Below, piece after piece: positions 48,855 to 57,198 of a DNA stretch of 64,000 nt. Position numbers and translations under genes: made by a program. Every line of letters begins with the position of its first letter. Position 1 is the stretch's first letter. This stretch comes from Vulcanimicrobiota bacterium (GTDB lineage Bacteria; Vulcanimicrobiota; Vulcanimicrobiia; Vulcanimicrobiales; Vulcanimicrobiaceae), in the NCBI GenBank assembly GCA_003151115.1, contig PLWS01000004.1, positions 1 to 64,000 on the forward strand, written 5' to 3'. A model generated the notes under the pieces. The model saw only the letters and a list, made by a program, of their open reading frames with translations. It searched no databases and was not told the origin of the DNA.

Positions 48855-50053
48855 ACAAAGGCATCGAGATCGCCCACGGCAAGACCAAGGTGCTCTACGA
48901 AAGCCCGGGGCAGCCGGACGTTGCCGTGGTCAAGCAAACCGATGCGATAAGCGCGGGTGACGGCGCGCGGCGCAACGAGATTGCCGGCAAAGGCCGCTTG
49001 GCGGCGCAAACTACGGCGCGGGTTTTCCGTTTGCTCAATCTCTGCGGGCTGCCGACGCACTACTTGAGCGGCGGCGAAGACGACGACCAAAACGAGATGT
49101 TGGTCCGGCGCTGCAACATGATTCCGCTAGAAGTTGTGGTGCGCGGTGTGGCCGCGGGCTCGCTTGTAAAGCGCAATCCCGGGATGCAGCGCGGCGCTCT
49201 TCTCGTTCCCCGCATGCTTGAGTTCTTTCTGAAAGATGACGCGAATCACGACCCGCTGATAACACCCGACGAAATCGTTTCGCGCAGTATCGCGCAGCCG
49301 CCCGAAATCGCCGCGATGAGCGAGATCGCGCGCATTACGTTTGAGATTCTGGCGCACGCATGGCGCAAGCGCGATGTGATGCTGGTCGATCTGAAGTTGG
49401 AGTTCGGTAGGTTGGCCGGCGGCGAGAATCAAGGTCAGCTCGTTATCGCAGATGTCGTTGATAACGACTCCTGGCGCATTTGGCCGGGCGGCCGCGAAGA
49501 CCGGATGCTCGACAAGCAGATTTACCGGAACCTGGAAAAGGTCGACGACGAGGCGCTAAATTACGTCAAAAACGCCTACGAACAAGTGACGGAGATGACG
49601 GGGAATTTTCCGGTTATGCGTCCTGGCATGATCGCGATCTTCGCGGAGAAGCCCGAACAGACGGCCGAAATGAACGCGCTCTCACAGGCGCTCGGCCAAC
49701 TCGGATTGCCGATCATACGACACGTGGCGAGTGCGGCGAAGACGCCGGGTTTCGTGCTTCAGCTCATTCAACAGCACGACGCGAGTTTCGCGCGCTTGGT
49801 CTACGTCACGTTTTCCGGAACCGACGGCGCGCTGCACGCCGTCATCGAAGGCACGACGAGCGCGCCTGTTTTTGAGGCGAGCGACAAAGAGCCGGGCGCG
49901 GTGGCACTGCAGTGCGCGAAAGTGCTCGGACTTGAAGACACCGTGATGTTTGGCCGGACGCTCATGGTGCAAACCAACGCGCGTTCGGCGGTACTGCAAG
50001 CCGACGCCGCGCTCAACATGCAGCCGGCGCCGCCCCCGCCAGACTTTGGCTAA
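48851..50053 (+). CDS. purC: SAICAR synthetase with PurE-like C-terminal domain
   Basis: A 400-residue protein. Residues about 1-255 are a full PurC: IAHGKTKVLYE, NEIAGKGRLAAQTTARVF, PLEVVVRGVAAGSLVKRN, MLVDLKLEFGRL and WRIWPGG. From about 262 to 385 a second domain (GMIAIFAEKPEQTAEMNALS, GLPIIRHVASAAKTPGFVLQ, TFSGTDGALHAVIEG) follows the PurE pattern seen in animal PAICS fusions. But the PurE GSxSD and SAHR/SAHK motifs are degenerate (SAAK), so AIR-carboxylase activity is doubtful. ATG overlaps the purB stop region; the TAA overlaps the purL start. Confidence 0.9.
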   Translation: MNKGIEIAHGKTKVLYESPGQPDVAVVKQTDAISAGDGARRNEIAGKGRLAAQTTARVFRLLNLCGLPTHYLSGGEDDDQNEMLVRRCNMIPLEVVVRGVAAGSLVKRNPGMQRGALLVPRMLEFFLKDDANHDPLITPDEIVSRSIAQPPEIAAMSEIARITFEILAHAWRKRDVMLVDLKLEFGRLAGGENQGQLVIADVVDNDSWRIWPGGREDRMLDKQIYRNLEKVDDEALNYVKNAYEQVTEMTGNFPVMRPGMIAIFAEKPEQTAEMNALSQALGQLGLPIIRHVASAAKTPGFVLQLIQQHDASFARLVYVTFSGTDGALHAVIEGTTSAPVFEASDKEPGAVALQCAKVLGLEDTVMFGRTLMVQTNARSAVLQADAALNMQPAPPPPDFG

Positions 50054-52166
50054 GCCCGCTTTGGCTTTGCGGCCCGATGAACTGCACCGCATCGCCGAAG
50101 GTTTGGGCCGCGAACCAACGACGGTCGAGCTGTATGCGTTCGATGCGCAGTGGAGCGAGCATTGCTCCTACAAGAGCAGCCGCCATCTGCTCAAACAGCT
50201 GCCGACGACCGGTCCCAACGTGGTGCTCGGACCGGGCGAGGACGCGGGCATTTTGCATTTGGGCGAGCATAACGGCGAGCGCTACGGCGTGGTGATCGCG
50301 CACGAGTCGCACAATCACCCTTCGCAAGTCGTGCCGTTCGAGGGCGCGGCGACAGGCGTTGGCGGCATCGTGCGCGACGTGCTCTGCATGGGCGCCGAAG
50401 TGATTGCACTCGCGGATTGCTTGCGCTTCGGTGACGTCGAGGATCCGAACTCCCATCAACGTTATGTCGCGCAGCAAGTCGTCGACGGGATCGCGGCCTA
50501 CGGAAATGCGATCGGCGTTCCGAATATCGCCGGCGACGTGTATTTCGACGAGGGCTTTAACGATAATTGCCTGGTTAACGTCATCGCGCTGGGTTTGGTC
50601 AAGGAAGACGAGATCATTCACTCGCGTGCGCCCGAAGGCTCGGCCGGATGGGACATCGTGCTTGTCGGCAAGGCGACCGATGCCAGCGGCTTCGGCGGCG
50701 CTTCGTTTTCATCGCTGACGCTGGAAGAAGACAACCAAGAAGCCAACAAGAGCGCGGTTCAAGTTCCCGATCCGTTTCTCAAGAACGTCATCATGCGGGC
50801 GACGTACCGCGTCTTCGAATACCTGCGCGAGAAGAAGATCACCGCCGGATTCAAAGATTTGGGCGCCGGCGGCATCATGGGGTGTACGGCGGAGTTGTGC
50901 GCGGCCGGCGGTTTCGGCGCGATCATCGACCTCGACGACGTCAATGTTGCGGTCGAGGGCTTACCGCCTGAGGTGATTGCAGTCGGCGAAACGCAGGAGC
51001 GGTTGTGCTGGGTTCTGCCGGGTGACGTTACACTCGATGTCTTGCGCATATATAATGAAGAGTTTTCGCTGCCCGAGATTGCTCGCGGAGCCCGCGCGAC
51101 CGTTATCGGTGCCGTCCAGGCGGAGAAGCGGTACGTCATGCGCCACGGCAGCGAAATCGTGATGGACGTACCGATTGATTTTCTTACGGGCGCTGTCTCA
51201 AATGAGCTTCGTCATCGTGAGCCTGCTCGAACGACCCCGAGCAGTGCGCGGAACGCGCTCGAGCCGGGGGGGCTGGCGCAGGCGTTAGCTGCAATTAACG
51301 CTTGTTCGCGCGAGCCGCTGTACAAAGAATACGATGCGGTCGTGCGCGGGAGGACTGTTATTCCGCGCGGCCACACAGATGCGGGTGTTATCGCACCGAT
51401 TCCGGGCGCGCCATTCGGTGTAGCATTAAGCGTTGGCGGAAGCGTCATCGAAGCGGTTCGAAAAGTCGTCGCGGTCGGAGCGCGTCCGATCGGTCTGACA
51501 GACTGTCTGAATTTTGGCAATCCGAATAACGAGGAGCATTACGCGCTGCTCGCTGGCGCCGTTGGGGCGCTGTCGGACGAAGCCAAGATGTTCGGGCTGC
51601 CGTTTGTATCCGGTAATGTGAGCTTATACAACGAATCGGCATCCGGAACGGCTATACTGTCCTCGCCGATAATCGGGTGCGTCGGTGTGCTCGATGACGT
51701 TGGTAACGTAGTCACGCCGGCGTTAAAGCATCCGAATTCACAACTGTATTTCATCGGAACTCAGGAAACGGGATCGGCACTGAAAGCGGAAAGCAAACGC
51801 ATAGCTGCCGTCCTTGAGGGAGTCAATGATGGGCTGATTCTGTCGGTTCGGGCGATTGGGAACGACGGCATGTTGGCAGCGGCGGCGCGAATGGCGTTTG
51901 CCTCAGGAAACGATTTTGGTGTGACATTCAGGGACGGAGTGGTCCCCGAGGCGCGTTGTCACGGTTGGTTAGTAGAAGCAGCCGAACCCGCGACGTTTGA
52001 GGCGTTTGCAAACCGCACGCTTTCTCGGGAAGACTGGGAGCTCGTAGGCATAACATCCGTTGCCGGCATAGACGGCGAAGTTGACGTCGCTTCAGACGGC
52101 CGGTTTTGGGATCTTGACGAACTGCACGCTGCATGGGTAAAGCCGCTGGCTGAGATCTACGCATGA
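50046..52166 (+). CDS. purL: FGAM synthase, PurL subunit, with repeat-derived linker
   Basis: A 706-residue small-type PurL using ATP and PurQ-supplied ammonia. YAFDAQWSEHCSYKSSRHLL, HNHPSQVVPFEGAATGVGGIVRD, GGASFSSLTLEE, KDLGAGGIMGC and later GVALSVGGS and FVSGNVSLYNES are its signatures. Between the two halves, after DVPIDFLTGAVSNE, about 20 residues (RHREPARTTPSSARNALEPG) are encoded by a dispersed repeat copy (51209-51258). Third-position GC drops visibly after this point and through purQ. Start is TTG at 50046 or 50061; no ATG suits. Confidence 0.92.
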   Translation: MAKPALALRPDELHRIAEGLGREPTTVELYAFDAQWSEHCSYKSSRHLLKQLPTTGPNVVLGPGEDAGILHLGEHNGERYGVVIAHESHNHPSQVVPFEGAATGVGGIVRDVLCMGAEVIALADCLRFGDVEDPNSHQRYVAQQVVDGIAAYGNAIGVPNIAGDVYFDEGFNDNCLVNVIALGLVKEDEIIHSRAPEGSAGWDIVLVGKATDASGFGGASFSSLTLEEDNQEANKSAVQVPDPFLKNVIMRATYRVFEYLREKKITAGFKDLGAGGIMGCTAELCAAGGFGAIIDLDDVNVAVEGLPPEVIAVGETQERLCWVLPGDVTLDVLRIYNEEFSLPEIARGARATVIGAVQAEKRYVMRHGSEIVMDVPIDFLTGAVSNELRHREPARTTPSSARNALEPGGLAQALAAINACSREPLYKEYDAVVRGRTVIPRGHTDAGVIAPIPGAPFGVALSVGGSVIEAVRKVVAVGARPIGLTDCLNFGNPNNEEHYALLAGAVGALSDEAKMFGLPFVSGNVSLYNESASGTAILSSPIIGCVGVLDDVGNVVTPALKHPNSQLYFIGTQETGSALKAESKRIAAVLEGVNDGLILSVRAIGNDGMLAAAARMAFASGNDFGVTFRDGVVPEARCHGWLVEAAEPATFEAFANRTLSREDWELVGITSVAGIDGEVDVASDGRFWDLDELHAAWVKPLAEIYA
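51209..51258 (+). repeat. Dispersed palindromic repeat, copy 6 (inside purL, in frame)
   Basis: GTCATCGTGAGCCTGCTCGA followed by GACCCCGAGCAGTGCGCG, matching the inverted copy 5 (42797-42862) including an 18-base identity. It is read through in frame as the linker of PurL. Confidence 0.7.
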
Positions 52167-52927
52167 GCGCGAGAGTTGCGGTGCTTGTGTTTCCCGGCAC
52201 GAATAGCGAAGCCGAAACGGTGCGTATTTGCCGCGATGTTGGACTCGACGCGGAAAGTGTGCATTGGAGTAAAGGGGCGTCGCTTCCAAAGTATGATGCG
52301 TATGTACTCCCGGGCGGTTTCGCGTATGAAGATCGCATACGCGCCGGCGCGATTGCGGCCCACGATCCGATGATGGACTACGTGATTGAAGCGGCGGGAG
52401 AGGGAAAACTCGTGTTAGGCATCTGCAACGGCGCGCAAATTCTACTGGAAGCGGGGCTGGTTCCGGGGACGGGCGCGGTCCGCAAGCCAACGGCGGCTTT
52501 TACGCACAATGCGCCTAGCGGCAAGTTCATCTGCAAGCACGTGCACATAAAGCTTGTGGCGGAAACATCCCGCTGCGCGATAACGGCCGCGCTTCCTTCG
52601 GGTACTATTATCCCGGCTTGGTCGGCACATGGGGAAGGGCGTTTGGCTGCGACGCCGGAGCATTTGAACGAAATAACTTCCGGCGGGCACCTTGCGTTTG
52701 TATACGCGCATTCGGACGGCACGGTCGATGATGCGGCCATTCCAAATGGCTCAGCGTTAGGATGCGCCGGACTAACAAATAAGAGAGGCAACATATTGGC
52801 AATTATGCCGCACGCAGAGCGCGACGCGTGGAATTTTAATCATCCCGATCTCGCCGACCGCGAGAATATCTTGGCGCCATCCGGTGGCGCTATACTGTTT
52901 CGCGCGTTTGCAAAAGCGCTGTCGTAA
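52163..52927 (+). CDS. purQ: FGAM synthase, glutaminase subunit PurQ
   Basis: A 254-residue class-I glutamine amidotransferase supplying ammonia to PurL. VAVLVFPGTNSEAET, VLPGGFAYEDRIRAGA (oxyanion), VLGICNGAQILLEAGL (nucleophilic Cys), and PHAERDAW with His and Glu near the end complete the triad. ATG overlaps the purL stop. Codon use resembles the second half of purL. Its stop abuts the end of the opposing small membrane gene. Confidence 0.94.
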   Translation: MSARVAVLVFPGTNSEAETVRICRDVGLDAESVHWSKGASLPKYDAYVLPGGFAYEDRIRAGAIAAHDPMMDYVIEAAGEGKLVLGICNGAQILLEAGLVPGTGAVRKPTAAFTHNAPSGKFICKHVHIKLVAETSRCAITAALPSGTIIPAWSAHGEGRLAATPEHLNEITSGGHLAFVYAHSDGTVDDAAIPNGSALGCAGLTNKRGNILAIMPHAERDAWNFNHPDLADRENILAPSGGAILFRAFAKALS

Positions 52928-53164
52928 TTATGGCTGAACTGGACGGGTAGCGCTCGCGTCGGCTATTTTGTTGTAGATCAGCGCGAATAGGCCGCCGGCA
53001 ATCACTCCGCCCACGAAATTCCAGACAACGGATGTCAGGATGAACCCCGTGGTCATGGCGGACGCCCCAAATGGAAGATGACCCAAAAACGTATCTCGCA
53101 TCATCCACGATAGCGGAGCGAAGGTCGTAGCGACTATCACGCCTTTGGCGACGCCGAATGCCAA
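52928..53164 (-). CDS. Small membrane protein
   Basis: A roughly 78-residue hydrophobic protein with two membrane segments (AKGVIVATTFAPLSW and TTGFILTSVVWNFVGGVIAG) and a short cytoplasmic tail. Start uncertain: TTG at 53164, GTG at 53140 or ATG at 53104 are possible; the frame is open further upstream but reads as low-complexity antisense. Convergent with purQ. No family recognised. Confidence 0.45.
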   Translation of the reverse strand: MAFGVAKGVIVATTFAPLSWMMRDTFLGHLPFGASAMTTGFILTSVVWNFVGGVIAGGLFALIYNKIADASATRPVQP

Positions 53165-53187
53165 AGTGCCGCTTCGCGTGAATGAAA

Positions 53188-53326
53188 CGCGCTGGGGCGG
53201 GTTTGACACCCGCAGCCTCCAGCGCACGGGCAACCGTGGACGGGCGTGTCGCGGTATGGTAAGATCGAGTTGTCGGTTTCTTGGCTTATCGGTAAAACCG
53301 CGACCGCCCCTCTGGGCGGTCGTTTT
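53188..53326 (+). ncRNA. Candidate structured leader or small RNA ending in a terminator
   Basis: CGCTGG...CCAGCG encloses GCGGGT-TTGAC-ACCCGC, then CACGG-GCAA-CCGTG (GNRA-type tetraloop), then GCGGT/ACCGC across 53253-53300. It ends in a perfect stem CGACCGCCC/GGGCGGTCG (53301-53322) and TTTTGTTTT. The upstream neighbour is on the other strand, so the transcript must start within about 130 bases. It may be a small RNA or a control leader of the purS-like/purP genes. Confidence 0.4.
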
Positions 53327-53328
53327 GT
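53301..53328 (+). terminator. Rho-independent terminator before the purS-like gene
   Basis: Nine-base perfect stem, 4-base loop (CTCT), followed by a T-rich tract. It stands 48 bases upstream of the GTG of the next gene, a position typical of attenuators. Confidence 0.8.
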
Positions 53329-53375
53329 TTTGCGGAGGACACTGCGAGCGTCTGCGGGTATCCACGGCCACTAAC

Positions 53376-53798
53376 GTGCTGCACACCATCGCTATTAAAC
53401 TGAAGATTCCCGACAACGCCGCGTTCAGCGCGCTGACGGCTTTGCGCCGTCTCGGCGTGGACGTGGAACGGGTCGAACGGGCCGACATTTGGCAATTCGC
53501 CGGGCCGGGATCGAGCGACGATGTCGCGACGAGCGTCAAGCGCAACGAGTCGTTGTTCAATCCGAACAAGCATGTGCTCGAAGTGCTCGAGTCGCCTTCG
53601 CCACGCGCGGGAGAAACGTGGATCTCCAACATCCCTATCCCCGGAGACGTGCCGCCCGGCTCATCCGCGGGCGCCGCAAAACATTACGTGGCGTGGCGGC
53701 TGTTTGCGGGCCACGATCGGCCGGCAGACAAGGCGACGGTGACCTCGGCGATTGAAAAACTGCTCTGCAACCCTGCCATCGAACGCGCGATAACGTAA
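53376..53798 (+). CDS. Possible divergent PurS-like protein
   Basis: A 140-residue protein. The first 45 residues (TIAIKLKIPDNAAFSALTAL, then RRLGVDVERVERADIWQF) resemble the PurS fold, a small dimer that links PurL and PurQ. The remaining about 95 residues (ISNIPIPGDVPPG, YVAWRLFAGHDRP) have no counterpart in PurS. As PurL and PurQ are the separate bacterial type, a PurS is expected nearby and none other is seen. GTG start at 53376; the stop overlaps purP start region. Identification is tentative. Confidence 0.4.
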   Translation: MLHTIAIKLKIPDNAAFSALTALRRLGVDVERVERADIWQFAGPGSSDDVATSVKRNESLFNPNKHVLEVLESPSPRAGETWISNIPIPGDVPPGSSAGAAKHYVAWRLFAGHDRPADKATVTSAIEKLLCNPAIERAIT

Positions 53799-54811
53799 TG
53801 CCCGAGGCTTATACGGTAGCGACGCTCGGCTCGCATTCGGCGCTGCAAATTCTCAAAGGCGCGCACGACGAAGGGTTTCCGACGCTCGCGATCGCGAACC
53901 GCGACACGGAGGCGTTGTACCGGTCGTTCCGTTTCGTCGACGAGGTGATTGGCGTCGAGCGTTACCAAGATTTTACGGCGCTGATGCCGGAACTCGAAAA
54001 GCGCAAACTCATTATCGTACCGCATGGCTCATTCGTAGCGTATCTCTCGCACGAAGAGCACAAACGCATGACCATTCCGTATTTCGGAAACAAAGCCGTG
54101 CTCGACTGGGAAGCCAGCCGCGAGTTGCAGCGCCAATGGCTATCGTGCGCAGGACTGACGCTGCCGCGTCAATTTCAAACGGGCAGCGACATCGACCGTC
54201 CCGTGATCGTCAAACTCTACGGCGCGAAAGGCGGCAAGGGCTACATGTTCATTCGCGATACCGCCGACTTCGAGGCGCGCGCGGCGCATCTCAAAGAAGA
54301 GCACATCATCCAAGAGTACATCGTCGGCGTGCCGCTCTACGTCCATTACTTCTATTCGCCATTAGAAGACCGGCTCGAGATCATGAGCATGGACCGGCGT
54401 TACGAAACCAACGTCGATTCGCTCGGGCGCATTCCGGCCGCAGCGCAGGAAGGCATGGACGTCAGCCCTTCGTACGTGGTGGTCGGCAACTCGCCGGTGT
54501 CGCTGCGCGAGTCAATGCTGGCCGAAGCCTACCGCATGGGCGAAGCCGTCGTGCGCGTCAGCAAGGAAATCTGCGGGCCCAAAGGGTTGTTCGGCGCCTT
54601 CTGCATCGAAACTATCATCACGCCGGACATGCAATTTTTCGTGATGGAGATTTCCGCCCGCATCGTGGCGGGGACCAATCTCTTTATCGACGGCTCCCCG
54701 TACTCGTACCTGAATTACTCGGAGCCCATGTCGACTGGGCGCCGGATTGCCAGGGAACTCAAGAACGCCATTTCGAGTAATAAACTGGGAATGGTGTTGG
54801 ATGATGGATAG
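53798..54811 (+). CDS. purP: Archaeal-type FAICAR synthetase (formate-dependent)
   Basis: A 337-residue ATP-grasp enzyme. TVATLGSHSALQILKGAHDEG, IVPHGSFVAYL, MTIPYFGNKAVLDWE, DRPVIVKLYGAKGGKGYMFI, EEHIIQEYIVGVPLYVHYFY, MSMDRRYETNVDSLGRIPA, SYVVVGNSP and FVMEISARIVAGTNLFIDGS match PurP throughout. PurP makes FAICAR from AICAR, ATP and formate, replacing the transformylase half of PurH. It is best known from archaea, so its place in a bacterial purine cluster is notable. ATG overlaps the previous stop. Length is normal. Confidence 0.92.
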   Translation: MPEAYTVATLGSHSALQILKGAHDEGFPTLAIANRDTEALYRSFRFVDEVIGVERYQDFTALMPELEKRKLIIVPHGSFVAYLSHEEHKRMTIPYFGNKAVLDWEASRELQRQWLSCAGLTLPRQFQTGSDIDRPVIVKLYGAKGGKGYMFIRDTADFEARAAHLKEEHIIQEYIVGVPLYVHYFYSPLEDRLEIMSMDRRYETNVDSLGRIPAAAQEGMDVSPSYVVVGNSPVSLRESMLAEAYRMGEAVVRVSKEICGPKGLFGAFCIETIITPDMQFFVMEISARIVAGTNLFIDGSPYSYLNYSEPMSTGRRIARELKNAISSNKLGMVLDDG

Positions 54812-55907
54812 GGTGAGGATGATAATGTTTGCGCTGTTTGCGCTACTGTTACCATTGAGGGCGAACGCGACGCTTATGGCCGATCCAGCCCAACTCTATG
54901 CGCTGATGAAGGCCTCATTCGAAAAGGGCGCGGCGCAGGGCTGGACGTTTTACAATCAGCAAGAGTATCTTTCGACGATATTTAACGCCGGCCGTGCATA
55001 CTCGCTGCAGCTGCCGAACGATCCGGGCTATGCCAACCTGGCGCAACTGACGGTCGACATGGCGTCGGCATTGCATTACGATCCGCTCATCAATCACGAA
55101 GCGGTGCCCTGGTGGGTGCGCGAGGCGGCGCTCTATGTGCAGAAAAACAACCCCGACCGGGCGGAACAAGCCAAAGCCAAAAATTTGCTTGCGCGCGTCG
55201 ATGCGCTCGAAGATCCGATCGCGCTCGCACAATTCGCCGATGAAGACGCAACCGCGCTGCTGCAGGCCTATCCTCACGACGCCAACGCGCAGCTGGAACG
55301 AGTCGAAGCCAATTGGCGCGGCTGGCTGATCAGCGGCGATGCATCGTGGCGAAGCCTCGCATTCGTGCACGCGAACCAGCCCACGTTTCCGATCGCCAAT
55401 CTGCCATCGACGTGGGGGCCGGCTTTCCTGAACGCGTTGCGTAATGCAGGCGCCAGTGCCGAAGGCTATACGCAAGGCGACCAAGTCAACGCGCAAGCCG
55501 TGCTGAACCGTTTGCGCCTTGCGGATGCGCCGCCGCTCATCGCCAGCGTCAAATCGCAGCCGCACGACGTTTATTTGACCACGCTGGCGCCGGCCGATGA
55601 ATACTTTGGGCCGATGGGCATGTCGATTCTGGGAATTCAAAACGAGCTCAAGCGCGTCAATTTCATGATCGGCTACGGCTACACGACGCAAGAAAGCAGC
55701 GCGGCCGTCCAAATCGCAACCGCCATCGACGACATGCACAAGGTCTATCCGCGCGACCGCGACCTGCCCCAGCTGCTGCTCGACATGTACACGGCGCTTG
55801 GAAAAATCGGCACGCCGGATGCGAACGCGGCTCGTACGCACATGCGCGCCATCCTCACGGTTGAGTACCAGGACACTCCTCAAGCGCACCAACTGCTTCC
55901 GCTATAA
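54804..55907 (+). CDS. Secreted helical-repeat protein
   Basis: A 367-residue protein with an N-terminal signal segment (RMIMFALFALLLPLRANA) and a long helical region with loosely repeated alanine-rich helices, resembling TPR-like scaffolds. No catalytic motif. ATG overlaps the purP stop (ATGGATAG), so it belongs to the same transcript, though no link to purine synthesis is apparent. Confidence 0.6.
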   Translation: MDRVRMIMFALFALLLPLRANATLMADPAQLYALMKASFEKGAAQGWTFYNQQEYLSTIFNAGRAYSLQLPNDPGYANLAQLTVDMASALHYDPLINHEAVPWWVREAALYVQKNNPDRAEQAKAKNLLARVDALEDPIALAQFADEDATALLQAYPHDANAQLERVEANWRGWLISGDASWRSLAFVHANQPTFPIANLPSTWGPAFLNALRNAGASAEGYTQGDQVNAQAVLNRLRLADAPPLIASVKSQPHDVYLTTLAPADEYFGPMGMSILGIQNELKRVNFMIGYGYTTQESSAAVQIATAIDDMHKVYPRDRDLPQLLLDMYTALGKIGTPDANAARTHMRAILTVEYQDTPQAHQLLPL

Positions 55908-55986
55908 GCAGACCTTCAGGGGGTAGAGGAGGCCGAAGCCGGCGGGCGGTACCTTCCAGGTCCACCGACTGTGGAAAGGGGTCATT

Positions 55987-56178
55987 ATGGCTCGTAAATT
56001 CATCGATTGCCGCGAATTCCCAAGTGAGAATAATTGCACCATCGCAATCGCGGCCGATACCGAAGAAGAACTGCTCGACTCCGCGGTTACACACGCGGTA
56101 AGAGTGCATAAGCATGAAGACACGCCCGAGCTGCGCAGCCAAATCCGCTCCGGCATCAAGGAAGGCGCGCTAAGTTAG
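55987..56178 (+). CDS. DUF1059 protein
   Basis: A 63-residue protein, MARKFIDCREFPSENNCTIA followed by AADTEEELLDSAVTHAVRVHKHEDT, which matches DUF1059 along its whole length. Two cysteines flank the motif. The fold is small; role unknown. AAAGGGG lies 6-12 bases upstream. A terminator follows. Confidence 0.85.
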   Translation: MARKFIDCREFPSENNCTIAIAADTEEELLDSAVTHAVRVHKHEDTPELRSQIRSGIKEGALS

Positions 56179-56196
56179 GCCGATTTTCGCAAGAAC

Positions 56197-56222
56197 AAAA
56201 AGGCGCTCCGGCGCCTTTTTTC
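56197..56222 (+). terminator. Rho-independent terminator
   Basis: AAAGGCGC-TCC-GGCGCCTTT stem with T tract, directly after the DUF1059 gene. Confidence 0.85.
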
Positions 56223-56254
56223 TTTTCGGTCTCGTCGTGATAGTATCGTGTGAG

Positions 56255-56791
56255 ATGCAGACTATGGCGACGACGATGTGCGACAAGCCGGAGATCGAGT
56301 ACCTCGACGGGCGGCCATACCCCAAGGTGAGCCCCAAGATTAGTCACGGGCTGGTTCAAGCTGCGCTTGTTGCGGTCATCAAAGCCTGTGCCGGCGATCG
56401 TGGCTTCGTTGTGACTGAGGTCCGATTCGATCCCGGAGCCGTCGCGGGTACGAAGAAAACCGAGTTCGTTCCGGACGTCGCCTTTCTGAGTCGCGAGCGG
56501 CGCGAACGGTTGACCGGCGAGGGTCGTGAGAAACCTCCACTGTCACCCGAGATTGCGGTTGAAGTGCGCTCGCCTTCAGACGACTTGCGATATCTCGCCA
56601 AGAAAATCGCGCGATACCTCGCGACGGGTTCGGTCCTGGCGCTCGACGTCGATCCCAAAACGCGCCACATCATTGCGCATGCGGCTGAAGGAGTGCGCGA
56701 GTATAAGGCCGGCGATCGCTTCGAGCATCCGGCGTTGCCGTGGCTGCAATTCGATGTGGACGCCGTCTTCGCAGATTTGGACCAGCCGTGA
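56255..56791 (+). CDS. Uma2 family (DUF820) nuclease-fold protein
   Basis: A 178-residue protein of the PD-(D/E)XK-like Uma2 family. KISHGLVQAALVAVIKACAG, FVPDVAFLSRERRERL (catalytic Asp), PPLSPEIAVEVRSPSDDLRYLAKKIARYL (ExK-like EVRSPSD...K) and ALDVDPKTRHI are present. Many copies occur in soil and cyanobacterial genomes with unproven roles. ATG at 56255; a GTG at 56237 is also possible. Its stop overlaps the msrB start. Confidence 0.8.
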   Translation: MQTMATTMCDKPEIEYLDGRPYPKVSPKISHGLVQAALVAVIKACAGDRGFVVTEVRFDPGAVAGTKKTEFVPDVAFLSRERRERLTGEGREKPPLSPEIAVEVRSPSDDLRYLAKKIARYLATGSVLALDVDPKTRHIIAHAAEGVREYKAGDRFEHPALPWLQFDVDAVFADLDQP

Positions 56792-57198
56792 AACACGACG
56801 CCACGCCCGAGGTCCAAAAAACCGAAGAAGAATGGCAAGCCGAGCTCGGCCCGGAGCGCTACCATATCTTGCGCGAGGCAGGCACGGAACGACCGTTTAC
56901 CGGATCGCTGCTGAGCGTTGACGACGAGGGCATGTACACGTGCGGCGCTTGCGGAGCGCCCCTGTTCAAGTCGGATTCTAAATTCGAATCCCACTGCGGC
57001 TGGCCGAGCTTCACGAGTCCCGAGGAGCAGCAAAACGTGCGGCTGCTCGACGACAATACGCTCGGCATGCATCGCGTTGAAGTCCGCTGCAAGCGCTGCG
57101 ATTCTCATCTGGGCCATGTCTTCGACGACGGGCCCGGGCCTGAGGGCACGCGCTATTGCATCAACTCGCTATCGCTAAACTTTAAACCGAAAGGTTAA
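56788..57198 (+). CDS. msrB: Peptide-methionine (R)-S-oxide reductase
   Basis: A 136-residue enzyme repairing oxidised methionine. YTCGACGAPLF and EVRCKRCDSHLGHVFDDGP give the four zinc-binding Cys and a conserved His-Leu-Gly-His; FESHCGWPSF and RYCINSLSLNF with the catalytic Cys follow. Normal length. GTG start overlaps Uma2 stop; convergent with the VOC gene, overlapping by 4 bases. Confidence 0.93.
   Translation: MKHDATPEVQKTEEEWQAELGPERYHILREAGTERPFTGSLLSVDDEGMYTCGACGAPLFKSDSKFESHCGWPSFTSPEEQQNVRLLDDNTLGMHRVEVRCKRCDSHLGHVFDDGPGPEGTRYCINSLSLNFKPKG

Noticed and set aside
53188-53226. tmRNA-like 3' end (GGGTTTGACACCCGC...CCTCCA)
   Set aside because: The T-loop is not canonical (TTTGACA), no matching 5' acceptor strand lies upstream, and no tag frame is present.
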